Assembly: GCA_018268995.1 (NCBI GenBank)
Contig: JAFDVL010000048.1
Location: forward strand, 48,819 to 112,818
Source of the DNA: Acidobacteriota bacterium
GTDB lineage: Bacteria; Acidobacteriota; Blastocatellia; RBC074
DNA length: 64,000 nucleotides
Direction: 5' to 3'
A model generated the notes under the pieces. It was given only the letters and a program-made list of their open reading frames with translations, had not been told where the DNA came from and did no database searches. A program made the translations under genes and the position numbers. Below, piece after piece: positions 8,339 to 17,896 of this stretch. Numbering within the stretch: the stretch's first letter is position 1; each line of letters begins with the position of its first letter.

Positions 8339-11300
8339 CTACAGTTTTTTATTTGCCACCAACTGTCGAATCAGCGCCAGGACATGGTCTTCCTGATAGG
8401 GCTTGACCAGGTAATCTGTTGCTCCCAGGTCAAAGGCTTTTTGCCGATGTTTTTCGCTGGAGCGCGAAGAGACAATGACCACCGGCAATTGCCGGAAGGC
8501 GGGCAATGCCCGGAGCGACGCCAGCAATTGATAGCCATCCATCCGAGGCATTTCAATATCAAGCATCATTAAGTCAGGCGCAGCTTCACCCGATTGTAGT
8601 TTTTCCAATGCCTCCAACCCATCTTTGGCCTGCAACGGAATCCAGCCCGTATTTCTAATCAGATTTGAACTGACGCGCCGTACGCTGGGCGAATCGTCCA
8701 CGATCATCACAGTCAGGGGGTGATTTTCAGGCTTTGACGTATTGCTGGTTGTGAAGAGTTGCGGGGCGCTGCTTCCCATTGGCTCTGCGATTGGCTTTAT
8801 CGCTTCGTTGACGCTGGCAACGGGTTCTGTGGCTACCGCTGGGGTTGGAGGGGGCGTTTCTGCACGCCGCACGACTGTCCGTGTGGTGCCGCGAACCAAT
8901 TCTGCAAGGTTCAAAATCAAGACGACATCGCCACTGCCCATTAAGGTTGCGCCCATAACGCCGTGTACCTTACGCAAATGTGTGCCGAGCGTCTTAATCA
9001 CGATTTCGCGTCCGCCCATCAACTGATCCACAATGACGGCAACCTCGCGGCCTTCGACGTTGATCAGAAGTGCCGGTGGACGGGGTTCAATTTCGTCCGA
9101 GATTTGTCGCAGATTGAGCAGACGGCTCAGCATTAGCAGCGGATAAATTTTCCCGCCAACCCGGATGATTGGCTCTTTGCCGATGCGCTCCACCTTGCTC
9201 ATGTCCAGTCGCATGATTTGCGTCACCACATCCAGGGGAATTGCAAAACTCTGGCTATGCGCTTTCACCATCAAAGCGCGCGTGACGGCTAATGTGAGCG
9301 GCAATCGGATCGTGAATCGCACGCCTGCGTCGGGCTGTGAATCAATGGTGATTGTGCCTTTCAGCTTTTGTACTGTGGTATGCACAACATCCATTCCCAC
9401 GCCGCGCCCGGAAATTTCACTGACCTGTGAGGCAGTGCTGAAGCCTGGGGCCAGGATGAGCGCCCATAGCTCTGGGTCCGACATCGTTGCTGCTTCTGTG
9501 GTGTTGACCAGTCCCGCCTGAATCGCTTTGGCGCGAATCTTCTCGCTGTCCAAACCTTTGCCATCATCGCTGAGTTGTAGAATGACTTGCGAGCCTTCAT
9601 AAAACGCCCGTAGCTTGATTTGTCCAGTGCTGGATTTACCTTTCGCCACGCGCACGTCGGGCATTTCAATGCCGTGATCCACGGAATTCCTGAGCAGGTG
9701 TACCAATGGGTCAATCAACTCCTGCAATGCGGTAGTGTCAATGGCAGTAGATTCGCCATCCAGAACCAACTCAACAAGTTTGTTTTCCTGCGTTGCAACT
9801 TGTCGCACAGCACGATGCAAACGCGGCGCAATGCTGGAAAGCGGCACCATGCGCAACCGCATCAGGCGATCTTGCAGTTCGTTGTAAATACGACTTTGCC
9901 GATTTAAGTAGCCCAGAAAATCGCCATTGATATGCGCAAACTCGCGTCCAACTGTTTGAATGTCGCTGGACGACTCAACCAACTCGCGCGAGACCAAATG
10001 AAATTCGGTATAGCGGTCGAATTCCAAATCATCAAACCCGTGTGTGTTGTGCGTGACAAGCGAACCGACTAAGCCTTTTCCCTCTCTGCCCGCTGTTGCT
10101 GCCTTGCCAGGAGTCAACACGGCTTTGCCTCCGCCCAGCGTGCTGGCTTCGTACTTCGATTCCAGATTGGTTGAGGCCCGGCGCAACCGTGTTCCGGCAA
10201 TTTGTAATTCTTCGACCTGACGAGCGAAATCAGTCAGGCGCTGCTCGAACGAAGTGCGCGTGATAATCATTTCGCCGATCAGCTTGACGATTTCGTCCAG
10301 CCGTTCAATTGGCACCCGCAGGAACTGCCCAGTCGTTTGCGTTAGCGAATTGGTTTGCGCTGACGCCGCGCTTGCCTTCTCACCAACGGGCTTGGGTTTG
10401 CTTGCGGGTGGTGTTGCTGTCGAGGAAGGCGATTCCTCAACCACTGGCGGATGTACCGTGGTAGCTGATGTTTCAACTTCGATTACGTGCGGAACTTCGG
10501 GGATGGCAGACAACGTCGCTTCGATGACCGACGGCGCTTCAGGGAGTGTTGGCACCTCTATCGTGGGCAACGCGATGGGGAGAGGCGGTGTCGCCATTTT
10601 GATGACAGGCAGTGTTTCAGAGGCAGGGGGCGTCATCAAGATCGGATTGATTTCTTCAATGAGTGATGGCGCTGGCTCCGCCTCAGTCGTTTGAGTCGTT
10701 TGTTCCGTGATCGTTTCTGCAATCGGTTCTTCGGGTTTTGCTGATGGTTTCATCGGAGGGGATGTCACCAGTTCCATGAACTCATCAGACAATTCGGTAA
10801 AGGGCGTGAGGGCTGAAAGAGTTGCTTCGTCTGGGACGGTTCCTTCCAGCATCATTTCCTCTGTGAAATCGGGCAGAAGAAGTTCCGCTTCGGTTGCCGT
10901 GGCGGCTGGTTCCGCAGCCAAACCTGGCATTTCGATGGAGGAGGTCTGCGTCAATAATTCGGTTGGCAGCTCCAGTGCGGGAAGCCGTTTTTCAGCCTGC
11001 TCCTCGGCACAGACCTGTTGAGGTTCTTCGCAGATCTCCCACGCAGTCTCAGGCTCGTCTTCAGTCTTAAGCTCGCCCCCGATTTCCGCTTTGCCTTTAG
11101 GTTCAGCCGCAATCGCAGTTTCAACCTTAGCGTTCGTCAACGCGTCGTCGAAGTCGGAGTAAATTTGCTGTAAGGCGGTTTCATTCACCTGTCCATTTGA
11201 CATGTCTTCAAGCATGTCAGTGGCGCGCATCAGCAGGTGAGTTGGTTCCTGTGTCAGCCGGAATTTTTCCTTGTAAACCAGGTCCAGCAAATCTTCCATG

Positions 11301-13180
11301 CGATGAGCAAGCTGCATGATGTTGCGGAATCCGACCAGGGATGCGGTGCCCTTGAGGGAATGTGCGCTGCGGCGCATATCCAGCAGCGATTCAAGGTCCC
11401 CCGGCGTTTTTTCCAAAGCCCGTAATGCGTTGTGCATCACTTGTAAATGCTCTTCGGCTTCGAGCAGGAATGTTTCTAATAATTCTTCGGGCAGTTCGAC
11501 TGAAAGCAACGAACCTGCGCTGGTTGGAATATCCGGGGTTTCGACGATAGGCGCAGCGGGCAAAAGGTCATCGAAATCGTAATTTGTTATTTCAGGAGAC
11601 TCTTCGCTGGCCGCTAAGGGCATGAACGATTCCAGTTCTGGCGAGACGTTTACCAGTAACTCAGGTAACTCAGGAAGCGGTAGTAGTTCTGGAATGTCCG
11701 ATTGTTCCTCGCTCGCAAATTCTTCAGCCTCAAACGCTGGCTCTGCGACGGCGTCTTCCGTGTTAAGACTTAGCTCAGGAAGTGGAAGCAGTTCGGGAAG
11801 CGGAAGCAGCTCCGCCGTCTCTGTTTGTGCCTCTGCGCTGATTTCTTCTGCGTCAAAATTCAGTTCAGGAAGCGGAAGTAACTCAGGCATCTCTGACTGT
11901 GCGTCTATCGTGAATTCTTCTGTGTCAGCTGCTTCTGGGCCAGCCTCTGGCTTCACATCGAATTCTTCTGTGCTCAGACTGGATTGTGTTTGCGGTTCGG
12001 CGTCGAACTCTTCTGTGTCCAGGCGCAGTTCAGGCAGTCCGAACATTGGCTTCGGCGCTTCAGCAAGAGGTTCTGGCAGGTCGAAGGTTGGCGTCGGTGC
12101 TTCGCGCAGTTGCATCGGGGAATCGAAGCTTCGCCTTGTTTCTCCGACGCGCGGCGCAGTTTTATCTATACGGAGCGTTGGCGCGTCAAAGGTCGGTGCA
12201 GGCAGTTCTCCAATTGGCTCCAGCGCAGCGATGGGCTCTAGTGCAGACACCGATGTTTGCGCCGCAGGAGGCGATAGCGTGGAGGATAAAAGACTATCTG
12301 CCAGATTGTCCGCTAAATCATCGTAGGGAACTTCTGCGAGGCTGTTTTCAGGGACATCAAGCAGATTTACTTCGCTGGCTTCCGCGGTATTTTTCGGAGC
12401 AAACTCAAATTCAGGCATCCCGGACATCAACTCATCTGGTAATTGAAATTCCGGCTGTGGTGGCAACGGTGCATTGCCAAAACTTTCTTTCAATTCGGCT
12501 GCAACCGATGTGAGATTGAGATCACCAACGGTTGGTATATCCGCAATTTCAGGCAGGGAAATAGAAAAATTATTGTCGTCTAAAACAGATGAAATCCCCG
12601 GTTCTTTTTCTGCCTTTAGCTGGGGAACCGATGCAGGCATCTTAGAGGGAGTATCGCTTTTGGCTTCTGGCGATTTCAAAAGATGAGCTTGTCCAGTTTC
12701 TCCCTCAAGGTCAGATGATGAAGAGAAAAAGAAATCGAAATCTGTAATTTGGGATGCGGCAGTCGGGGGCATAGGTGCTGGCTGATCCTTGGCAGCGTCG
12801 TTTACAGGTGCGGTCGTAGCAGGCTTAGGATTCAATGCAGTTTCAAGCAGGTCAGACAGGTCGCTTACGTTTTGGCATAACTCTTCGAGCAGTTCCTGGG
12901 TTAACTCCATCTGCTGTTCACTCAGCATTTCGAGTCGAAGTTCCAATTGATAAGCCAACTCGCTAATCTCATGAAAGCCGAGCATTGAGGCTGCGCCTTT
13001 GATGATATGCGCAAAACGAAACGCTTCTCTGATACTCTCGCCTTTATCGGGTGCCGCAGCAAAGGCCTCCAGTCCCAGCATGATTTCGGGCAGATACCCT
13101 TTCGCTTCACTGATAAAACCGGCGACCACTTCCTGGTCGAGATGGTGATTCATATCCGTATCCTGTTCGTTCGTTGTCAT
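8339..13180 (-). CDS. Giant hybrid chemotaxis kinase CheA (ChpA-like), two Hpt domains and C-terminal receiver
   Basis: The protein is 1613 aa. Hpt1 (about 15-110) carries His58 in AHIIKGAASMLG. A very long Pro/Glu/Ser-rich linker (about 120-550) has repeated ELLPLPEL units. Hpt2 (about 560-665) carries His607 in AHSLKGTASLVG. A second low-complexity linker runs to about 960. The kinase core follows: P3 dimerisation helices, HATPase with LLRNSVDHGIE (N box), DDGKGLD (G1) and GRGVGMDVV (G2), then a CheW-like regulatory domain. A C-terminal receiver has VDDS, Asp1541 (LDIEMPRMDG) and LVKP. The architecture matches PilL/ChpA kinases that control type IV pili. Several overlapping open frames on the opposite strand are shadows of its biased codons. 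Confidence 0.95.
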   Translation of the reverse strand: MTTNEQDTDMNHHLDQEVVAGFISEAKGYLPEIMLGLEAFAAAPDKGESIREAFRFAHIIKGAASMLGFHEISELAYQLELRLEMLSEQQMELTQELLEELCQNVSDLSDLLETALNPKPATTAPVNDAAKDQPAPMPPTAASQITDFDFFFSSSSDLEGETGQAHLLKSPEAKSDTPSKMPASVPQLKAEKEPGISSVLDDNNFSISLPEIADIPTVGDLNLTSVAAELKESFGNAPLPPQPEFQLPDELMSGMPEFEFAPKNTAEASEVNLLDVPENSLAEVPYDDLADNLADSLLSSTLSPPAAQTSVSALEPIAALEPIGELPAPTFDAPTLRIDKTAPRVGETRRSFDSPMQLREAPTPTFDLPEPLAEAPKPMFGLPELRLDTEEFDAEPQTQSSLSTEEFDVKPEAGPEAADTEEFTIDAQSEMPELLPLPELNFDAEEISAEAQTETAELLPLPELLPLPELSLNTEDAVAEPAFEAEEFASEEQSDIPELLPLPELPELLVNVSPELESFMPLAASEESPEITNYDFDDLLPAAPIVETPDIPTSAGSLLSVELPEELLETFLLEAEEHLQVMHNALRALEKTPGDLESLLDMRRSAHSLKGTASLVGFRNIMQLAHRMEDLLDLVYKEKFRLTQEPTHLLMRATDMLEDMSNGQVNETALQQIYSDFDDALTNAKVETAIAAEPKGKAEIGGELKTEDEPETAWEICEEPQQVCAEEQAEKRLPALELPTELLTQTSSIEMPGLAAEPAATATEAELLLPDFTEEMMLEGTVPDEATLSALTPFTELSDEFMELVTSPPMKPSAKPEEPIAETITEQTTQTTEAEPAPSLIEEINPILMTPPASETLPVIKMATPPLPIALPTIEVPTLPEAPSVIEATLSAIPEVPHVIEVETSATTVHPPVVEESPSSTATPPASKPKPVGEKASAASAQTNSLTQTTGQFLRVPIERLDEIVKLIGEMIITRTSFEQRLTDFARQVEELQIAGTRLRRASTNLESKYEASTLGGGKAVLTPGKAATAGREGKGLVGSLVTHNTHGFDDLEFDRYTEFHLVSRELVESSSDIQTVGREFAHINGDFLGYLNRQSRIYNELQDRLMRLRMVPLSSIAPRLHRAVRQVATQENKLVELVLDGESTAIDTTALQELIDPLVHLLRNSVDHGIEMPDVRVAKGKSSTGQIKLRAFYEGSQVILQLSDDGKGLDSEKIRAKAIQAGLVNTTEAATMSDPELWALILAPGFSTASQVSEISGRGVGMDVVHTTVQKLKGTITIDSQPDAGVRFTIRLPLTLAVTRALMVKAHSQSFAIPLDVVTQIMRLDMSKVERIGKEPIIRVGGKIYPLLMLSRLLNLRQISDEIEPRPPALLINVEGREVAVIVDQLMGGREIVIKTLGTHLRKVHGVMGATLMGSGDVVLILNLAELVRGTTRTVVRRAETPPPTPAVATEPVASVNEAIKPIAEPMGSSAPQLFTTSNTSKPENHPLTVMIVDDSPSVRRVSSNLIRNTGWIPLQAKDGLEALEKLQSGEAAPDLMMLDIEMPRMDGYQLLASLRALPAFRQLPVVIVSSRSSEKHRQKAFDLGATDYLVKPYQEDHVLALIRQLVANKKL
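11650..11905 (-). repeat. Degenerate coding repeats in the CheA linker
   Basis: This part of the kinase gene encodes at least five copies of a Glu-Leu-Leu-Pro-Leu-Pro-Glu-Leu motif separated by acidic stretches such as DAEEISAEAQ. The repetition is visible in the DNA as recurring 'aggaagcgg(a/t)ag' segments on the + strand. It lies between Hpt1 and Hpt2 and probably arose by unequal recombination or slippage. Confidence 0.7.
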
Positions 13181-13237
13181 CGGTCACTGGTCATTGATCA
13201 TTGGTTATTTGGCTTTTCATTGAGCAATGACAAAGGG

Positions 13238-14611
13238 CTAACGTCTCTGCGGGACTTTAAAGGATGCCACCGAGGAGCGCAGTTCATCGGCCAGCGTTGC
13301 CAGATTCTGGATCGAAGCATTTGACTGTTTGATATTGTCAGATGTGCGTTGGGTAATCGCCGAAATCTGTGCCATTGCGCTGCTGACAGCGGTTGAGCTT
13401 TGGCTTTGCTCGGTTGAGGCTTGTGAAATCGAGGCGATCAGTTCGGCCAGACGTCCAGATACGGCCTCAATTTCGGTCAAAGCCTTGCCTGCCTGATTCG
13501 CCAGATGTGATCCGTCTACCACTTCGCGCGTGCTTTCTTCCATTGCGGAAATGGCTTCGTTTGCGCCGATTTGGATTGTCTTGACCAGATTGTTGATGCT
13601 TTTGGTGGCATCTGCCGAACGTTTGGCCAGTCGCTCAATTTCTTCTGCCACGACCGAAAATCCATGTCCGGCTGCGCCTGCTTCTGCCGCCTGGATAGCC
13701 GCATTCAATGCCAGGTAAGACGTTCGTTTTGAAATGCTGCCGATGATTTGGACGATTTCGCCGATTTCCTGCGAGCTTTCGCCTAGTCGTTTGAGTTTCT
13801 TGGACGTTTCCTGTACCTGCCCACGAATGCGACTCATGCCTTCGATAGTGTTTTGTACCGCTTCTGTTCCCTGTTTCGCATTGTTCAGCGATTGCTGCGC
13901 GACAGTGGCTGACAGCACGGCGTTTTCTGTGACGCGCTGAATTGACGTTGCCATTTCTTCGATGGCCTTTGTGACTTGGATTACCTGATCTGTTTGCGCC
14001 TGCGTTTCCTGTACCAATGAGGTCGTCGTACTTTGTGTTGAGCTGGACGTTTTGGCGACCTGCTCTGACATTTCCTGTACCTGCTTAATCACGCGGCGTA
14101 ATTCGGAAATCATGTAGTTGAAGGAATCGGCCAAAGTGCCAGCAAAATCGCCTTTGACGATGACCTCACGCGATAAATCGCCCTGCGCTACGTTGCTGAC
14201 CTGCTCCAGCAATTGAATGATAGAGCCCTGCAACGCGTTTCGTTTTTCTTCGGATTGCACGAGACTTTCGGCGTTTTCCAACATGCTGTTCATCGCGCTG
14301 AGCAGTTGCCCGATTTCATCACTTGATGTGACCGACACTTTCTCGGTGGAGACCCCATTTGCCAGGTCTTCAGCAAAGCGTGCGGCGGCTGTAAGAGGAC
14401 GTGCCAACCGCCCTGCCAGATACCAGCAAATCCCGATCATCGCGCCAGTGAGGAGCAAGAACAAGACACCTTGTTGCCACAGAAGAGAGGCGCTGATCGT
14501 GGTTCCACTCTTGGTTGAAATGGCGAAATGCCCCATCAAGATCGCACCCATGATGGCCAAAGATAATCCTACCCAAAAGGTGATTTTGACTTGGATTGAT
14601 TTCAATTGCAT
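13238..14611 (-). CDS. Methyl-accepting chemotaxis protein without a periplasmic sensor domain
   Basis: The protein is 457 aa. Two membrane segments (about 9-31 and 47-67) are separated by only about 15 residues, so almost nothing is exposed to the periplasm. A HAMP domain follows, then the MCP signalling coiled coil. Its tip is EIGEIVQIIGSISKRTSYLALNAAIQAAEAG, quoted here only in part as EIVQIIGSIS and LALNAAIQAAEAG. It has the PilJ-like tip sequence. It lies between a full-length MCP and cheA, where PilK (a CheR) sits in Pseudomonas. It may sense through the membrane or HAMP, or act as a partner of the longer receptor. The C-terminus is rich in Gln and Glu sites compatible with methylation. 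Confidence 0.9.
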   Translation of the reverse strand: MQLKSIQVKITFWVGLSLAIMGAILMGHFAISTKSGTTISASLLWQQGVLFLLLTGAMIGICWYLAGRLARPLTAAARFAEDLANGVSTEKVSVTSSDEIGQLLSAMNSMLENAESLVQSEEKRNALQGSIIQLLEQVSNVAQGDLSREVIVKGDFAGTLADSFNYMISELRRVIKQVQEMSEQVAKTSSSTQSTTTSLVQETQAQTDQVIQVTKAIEEMATSIQRVTENAVLSATVAQQSLNNAKQGTEAVQNTIEGMSRIRGQVQETSKKLKRLGESSQEIGEIVQIIGSISKRTSYLALNAAIQAAEAGAAGHGFSVVAEEIERLAKRSADATKSINNLVKTIQIGANEAISAMEESTREVVDGSHLANQAGKALTEIEAVSGRLAELIASISQASTEQSQSSTAVSSAMAQISAITQRTSDNIKQSNASIQNLATLADELRSSVASFKVPQRR

Positions 14612-14775
14612 AAAACTTTCCTTTAAGGCACGGAGCTACTGGTAATGCCCTGGGCAGGAGATACGAGAGCTGTTTTACGGGCTATTTTTCATCGGGTTCA
14701 GCCTCCTACTTTCTGTGAGCAAGATGCTGAGTTCGAGTCATTGCCTTTCCCACTGTCTCCACTCGGGCGGATGAT

Positions 14776-16998
14776 TTAAGCTCCTTTGGGCAGTTTGAAT
14801 GAGGCGACTGACGCGCGCAGTTCATCCGCCAACGTGGACAAGCTGTTCACCGTGACGGCTGATTGCTGAATGCCCGATGTTGTCTCCTGAATGATGTGCG
14901 AAATGTCGCTCATTGCTTTTGATAATGTTGCCGAGCTTTCCGTCTGTTTTCTGGAAGCTTGCGAGATAGATTGAATCAAGTCCGCCAGACGGGCAGACAC
15001 GGTTTCGATTTCTGTCAGTGATTGCCCCGCCTGCCAGGCTAGTTGCGATCCTTCGATGACCTCGCGGGTGTTATTTTCCATCGCGGAAATTACTTCATTG
15101 GTGCCGAGCTGAATCGTTTTTACGAGGCTGGCGATTTTTGCTGTGGCCTGTGAAGAGCGTTCGGCCAGATGTTCGATTTCTTCGGCGACGACGGCGAATC
15201 CACGTCCGGCATCACCTGCTGTGGCAGCCTGAATCGAAGCATTCAATGCGAGGATTGAAGTTTGATCAGAGATTTCGTCAATGATCTGCACAATCTCGCC
15301 AATTTCCTGTGAGCTATCGCCTAATCTCTTCAGCTGTGAGGAGGTTTCCTGCACCTGCTCACGAATACGGTTCATGCCTCGGATCGTATCCTGCACGGCT
15401 TTGGCACCCTGTCGTGCATTGGCAAGAGATTGTTGTGCCACGGTGGCGGACATGACAGCACCGTGGGAAACTTCCTGAATGGATGTCGTCATTTCAGCCA
15501 ACGCCAACGAAGTGATTTGGATTTGCTCAGACTGTGCTTCTGCTTTATGCACCAGCGTGTTGGAACTAGCCTGCGTTGAGGTTGCGGCGTTTGATACCTG
15601 TCCGGTAACTTCCTTTACCTGTCCGATAACGCGGCGCAATTCGGTAATCATAAAATTGAACGAATCCGCAATTGCGCCAGTGATGTCTTCTGTCACCGCC
15701 GCTTCACGCGTCAGATCACCTTCTGCCACCGTACTCACTTCTTCCAGCAGCCGCATGATGGAACGTTGAATCGCGTCACGTTCCGCCCGCGATTGCAACA
15801 GACCGCGTGTGTTATCAAGGGTCGTATTGAATGATGCGGCAAGCGCGCCTAATTCATCCTGTGATAGCACTTCAGCACGCGCATCCATATTGCCTAATTC
15901 GATTTGCTTGACCAGATTCGACAGTGAGGTTACCTGCTTACCAATCCCGCGCATGATGAAGACGGTAATCGCCATTGCCACGATCAACACGGCAAGGACA
16001 AGCATCAAGACGAAATTTCGGTCGCTCTTGAAACCATTGATGCGAACATTCAGTAACTCGGTCAGGCTGTTGAGCGAAAGGTCATAGAGTTTGAAAAGGC
16101 GCTCAAGGGATTTTGCCCCATCTGTAAACACCTGCTCAGCATTACCTGTTGTGGCGTTGAAGCCTTCTGCTTTTTTCAGGAACGCGCGTGCTTCGCGCAA
16201 GGTGTCAGACACGGCTTGCTGTTGTTTGCCACCCAAATCGCCACCATTCGCGGCATTGGCATCTGCGGCTTTGTGCATGCCGGATTCCACGTTGGTCAGC
16301 GCAGTTTGTGCGCGGGCCATCTGGAAGTTCAATTGGGCTTGTTCCTGATTCGTGATGGCTTTGCTGGTAATTGCCCCTGACATCAATGCGCGTACCTGTT
16401 CCATCGCATCGGTAGCGTTCGGCAATTGCACGATTACGGCATCCATCAGGTAGTACGTGTCCAGGTCGGGGTCAAGGATCAGGTTGGATTTGTCGCCGAC
16501 GTGAATGATCAAATCATTAATCGTTGTCAGCAACCGATTATGTTGCTCAAAGGACTCTTGCGGATTGTTGGAATTGAGCGATTTTGTGCGTACCGCTTCC
16601 CACTCTCGCTTTAAGGCATTGGCTTTGTCTGAGCTTTCCAGCAACGATCCGTACGTCGTGTCTTCGACCGTTTTGCTATCAATATCGCTTAATGCCAGAA
16701 AGACATTGCCGATACTTTGTTCCGTCGCGGCAATTTGTTCCTTGCTGCTGTTGTCGCCACGCAGTAACCGATTCACCAGACCACGGTGTTTTGCTATCTG
16801 TTCCTGGAGCTTGCGCAAGTGCGGTAAATACTCCGTACCGTAAATTTCCTTCTGGCCGAAGTTGATGTCTTTGCTTTTGGCTTTGACCAATTGCCAGGTA
16901 ACGAAAGGAACAGTTAGACCCATTAAGACGGTAATCAACGCCAGCTTCTGCCAAAGTTTAAATTTCCCGAATAAGTTGAATAGCTTCAGGTGTGTCAT
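14776..16998 (-). CDS. Methyl-accepting chemotaxis protein with large helical periplasmic domain (PilJ-like)
   Basis: The protein is 740 aa. TM1 is at about 18-38 and TM2 at about 330-352. Between them lies a periplasmic region of about 290 residues that looks all-helical, with landmarks HRGLVNRLLRGD and DPDLDTYYLMDA typical of nitrate-sensor-like or four-helix-bundle MCP sensors. HAMP and a canonical MCP signalling domain follow (EIVQIIDEISDQTSILALNA in the tip region). The cytoplasmic half is closely similar to the next gene downstream, consistent with duplication. By position it is the PilJ equivalent. The ligand is unknown; PilJ senses pili or surface contact in Pseudomonas. Confidence 0.92.
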   Translation of the reverse strand: MTHLKLFNLFGKFKLWQKLALITVLMGLTVPFVTWQLVKAKSKDINFGQKEIYGTEYLPHLRKLQEQIAKHRGLVNRLLRGDNSSKEQIAATEQSIGNVFLALSDIDSKTVEDTTYGSLLESSDKANALKREWEAVRTKSLNSNNPQESFEQHNRLLTTINDLIIHVGDKSNLILDPDLDTYYLMDAVIVQLPNATDAMEQVRALMSGAITSKAITNQEQAQLNFQMARAQTALTNVESGMHKAADANAANGGDLGGKQQQAVSDTLREARAFLKKAEGFNATTGNAEQVFTDGAKSLERLFKLYDLSLNSLTELLNVRINGFKSDRNFVLMLVLAVLIVAMAITVFIMRGIGKQVTSLSNLVKQIELGNMDARAEVLSQDELGALAASFNTTLDNTRGLLQSRAERDAIQRSIMRLLEEVSTVAEGDLTREAAVTEDITGAIADSFNFMITELRRVIGQVKEVTGQVSNAATSTQASSNTLVHKAEAQSEQIQITSLALAEMTTSIQEVSHGAVMSATVAQQSLANARQGAKAVQDTIRGMNRIREQVQETSSQLKRLGDSSQEIGEIVQIIDEISDQTSILALNASIQAATAGDAGRGFAVVAEEIEHLAERSSQATAKIASLVKTIQLGTNEVISAMENNTREVIEGSQLAWQAGQSLTEIETVSARLADLIQSISQASRKQTESSATLSKAMSDISHIIQETTSGIQQSAVTVNSLSTLADELRASVASFKLPKGA

Positions 16999-17109
16999 GT
17001 TATCTCCGTAATTCGTGAGGATCTGCTGCCTCTAAATTCCACTCAGGAATACAAGCGAGTTCTGCGGCACCAAAACGGTTTTTTTCGGTGTTGCAACCGA
17101 GGCTGCCTG

Positions 17110-17137
17110 GCCCGCAAGAGAAATGCTCTCTTGCCGG
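17110..17137. other. Hairpin in the leader between cheW and the PilJ-like MCP
   Basis: A stem with one bulge (CCCGCAAGAGA against TCTCTTGCCGGG) lies 110-140 bp upstream of the MCP start in the 240-bp gap. With a second hairpin at 17205-17223 it marks a possible internal processing or partial termination point inside the operon. There is no U-run. Confidence 0.4.
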
Positions 17138-17204
17138 GAGCCGAAATGTTTTTGAGGGGCGGAGCTACGGTTGGGCGTAGGCTTTCGGGTAGGAGTGACG
17201 TGCT

Positions 17205-17223
17205 CGCCAGTTCATAGCTGGCG
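17205..17223. other. Short hairpin just after the cheW stop
   Basis: CGCCAG and CTGGCG form a 6-bp stem with a 7-nt loop, 16 bp past the leftward cheW stop codon. It could attenuate read-through into the MCP gene, but it lacks a U-tract. Confidence 0.35.
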
Positions 17224-17238
17224 GGTGGATGAGCAGGT

Positions 17239-17883
17239 TTAAGCGGTCAACTCCATAGAGGAAAGAAGTCCTTCAAGATTGAGGATATTCAATAACTGTC
17301 CTCCGTGTTCATAAACACCTTGTAAATAGGGGACAATCCGATCTTCCAGGCTGCTTTCCGGCAACGGCATAATTTCTTCCATCAGATTCAGCATGCCTTC
17401 AATGCGATCCACCATTAAGCTGGTAATCAGATTCCGTTTTTGGTTGCGCACCACGCACATGCTGCTCACTTCCACCGCAATCTTTTCGTGCAGATTGAGG
17501 AAGGCTCCGCAATCAACAACTGAGATAATGTCGCCACGCAGGTTCGTAACGCCTAAGACCCATTCCGGCATATTGGGGACAGGCGTGATGCGTTGCGGTT
17601 CACCCACCTCAATGACCTGATTAATCGGAACGGCATAGCGAGAATCAGCCAGAGAGAAAACAATATACTTGCCTTGCGCCGATACTTTGCCTTGGGTGAT
17701 GGGCGCAGATTGTGTGCCCACAGGATGCGATGCTATCAGCACTGGTTGATTCGCCATCGTCCGGTCAATGGCCGCAATGATATTTTCCAGCGAATTGGGG
17801 GCGTCTGACAGCGCCGTCATAGGTTCTGTTGCGGCACGAACAGGTGATGGTGCGATATTGCTAAGCGGTACTTCATCAATCAT
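17239..17883 (-). CDS. cheW: CheW-family coupling protein (PilI-like)
   Basis: The 214-aa protein starts at the ATG at 17883. A TTG at 17913 is in frame but would overlap the receiver gene upstream. The first 75 residues are a variable extension; residues about 75-210 are a CheW domain with landmarks FSLADSRYAVPINQV, MPEWVLGVTNLRGDIISVVD and MVDRIEGM. It links receptors to the CheA kinase. It starts 13 bp after the stop of the receiver gene, so the two are co-transcribed, as pilH and pilI are in the Pseudomonas cluster. Confidence 0.9.
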   Translation of the reverse strand: MIDEVPLSNIAPSPVRAATEPMTALSDAPNSLENIIAAIDRTMANQPVLIASHPVGTQSAPITQGKVSAQGKYIVFSLADSRYAVPINQVIEVGEPQRITPVPNMPEWVLGVTNLRGDIISVVDCGAFLNLHEKIAVEVSSMCVVRNQKRNLITSLMVDRIEGMLNLMEEIMPLPESSLEDRIVPYLQGVYEHGGQLLNILNLEGLLSSMELTA

Positions 17884-17896
17884 AGCGCATTGGAAC

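Noticed and set aside
11622..12326. Long rightward open frame of 234 codons rich in Ser and Gly
   Set aside because: It is antisense to the repetitive acidic linker of the CheA-like kinase and reflects the biased codons of that gene.
16999..17238. Possible c-di-GMP or other riboswitch in the leader of the PilJ-like receptor gene
   Set aside because: The hairpins do not match a riboswitch consensus that I can recognise.
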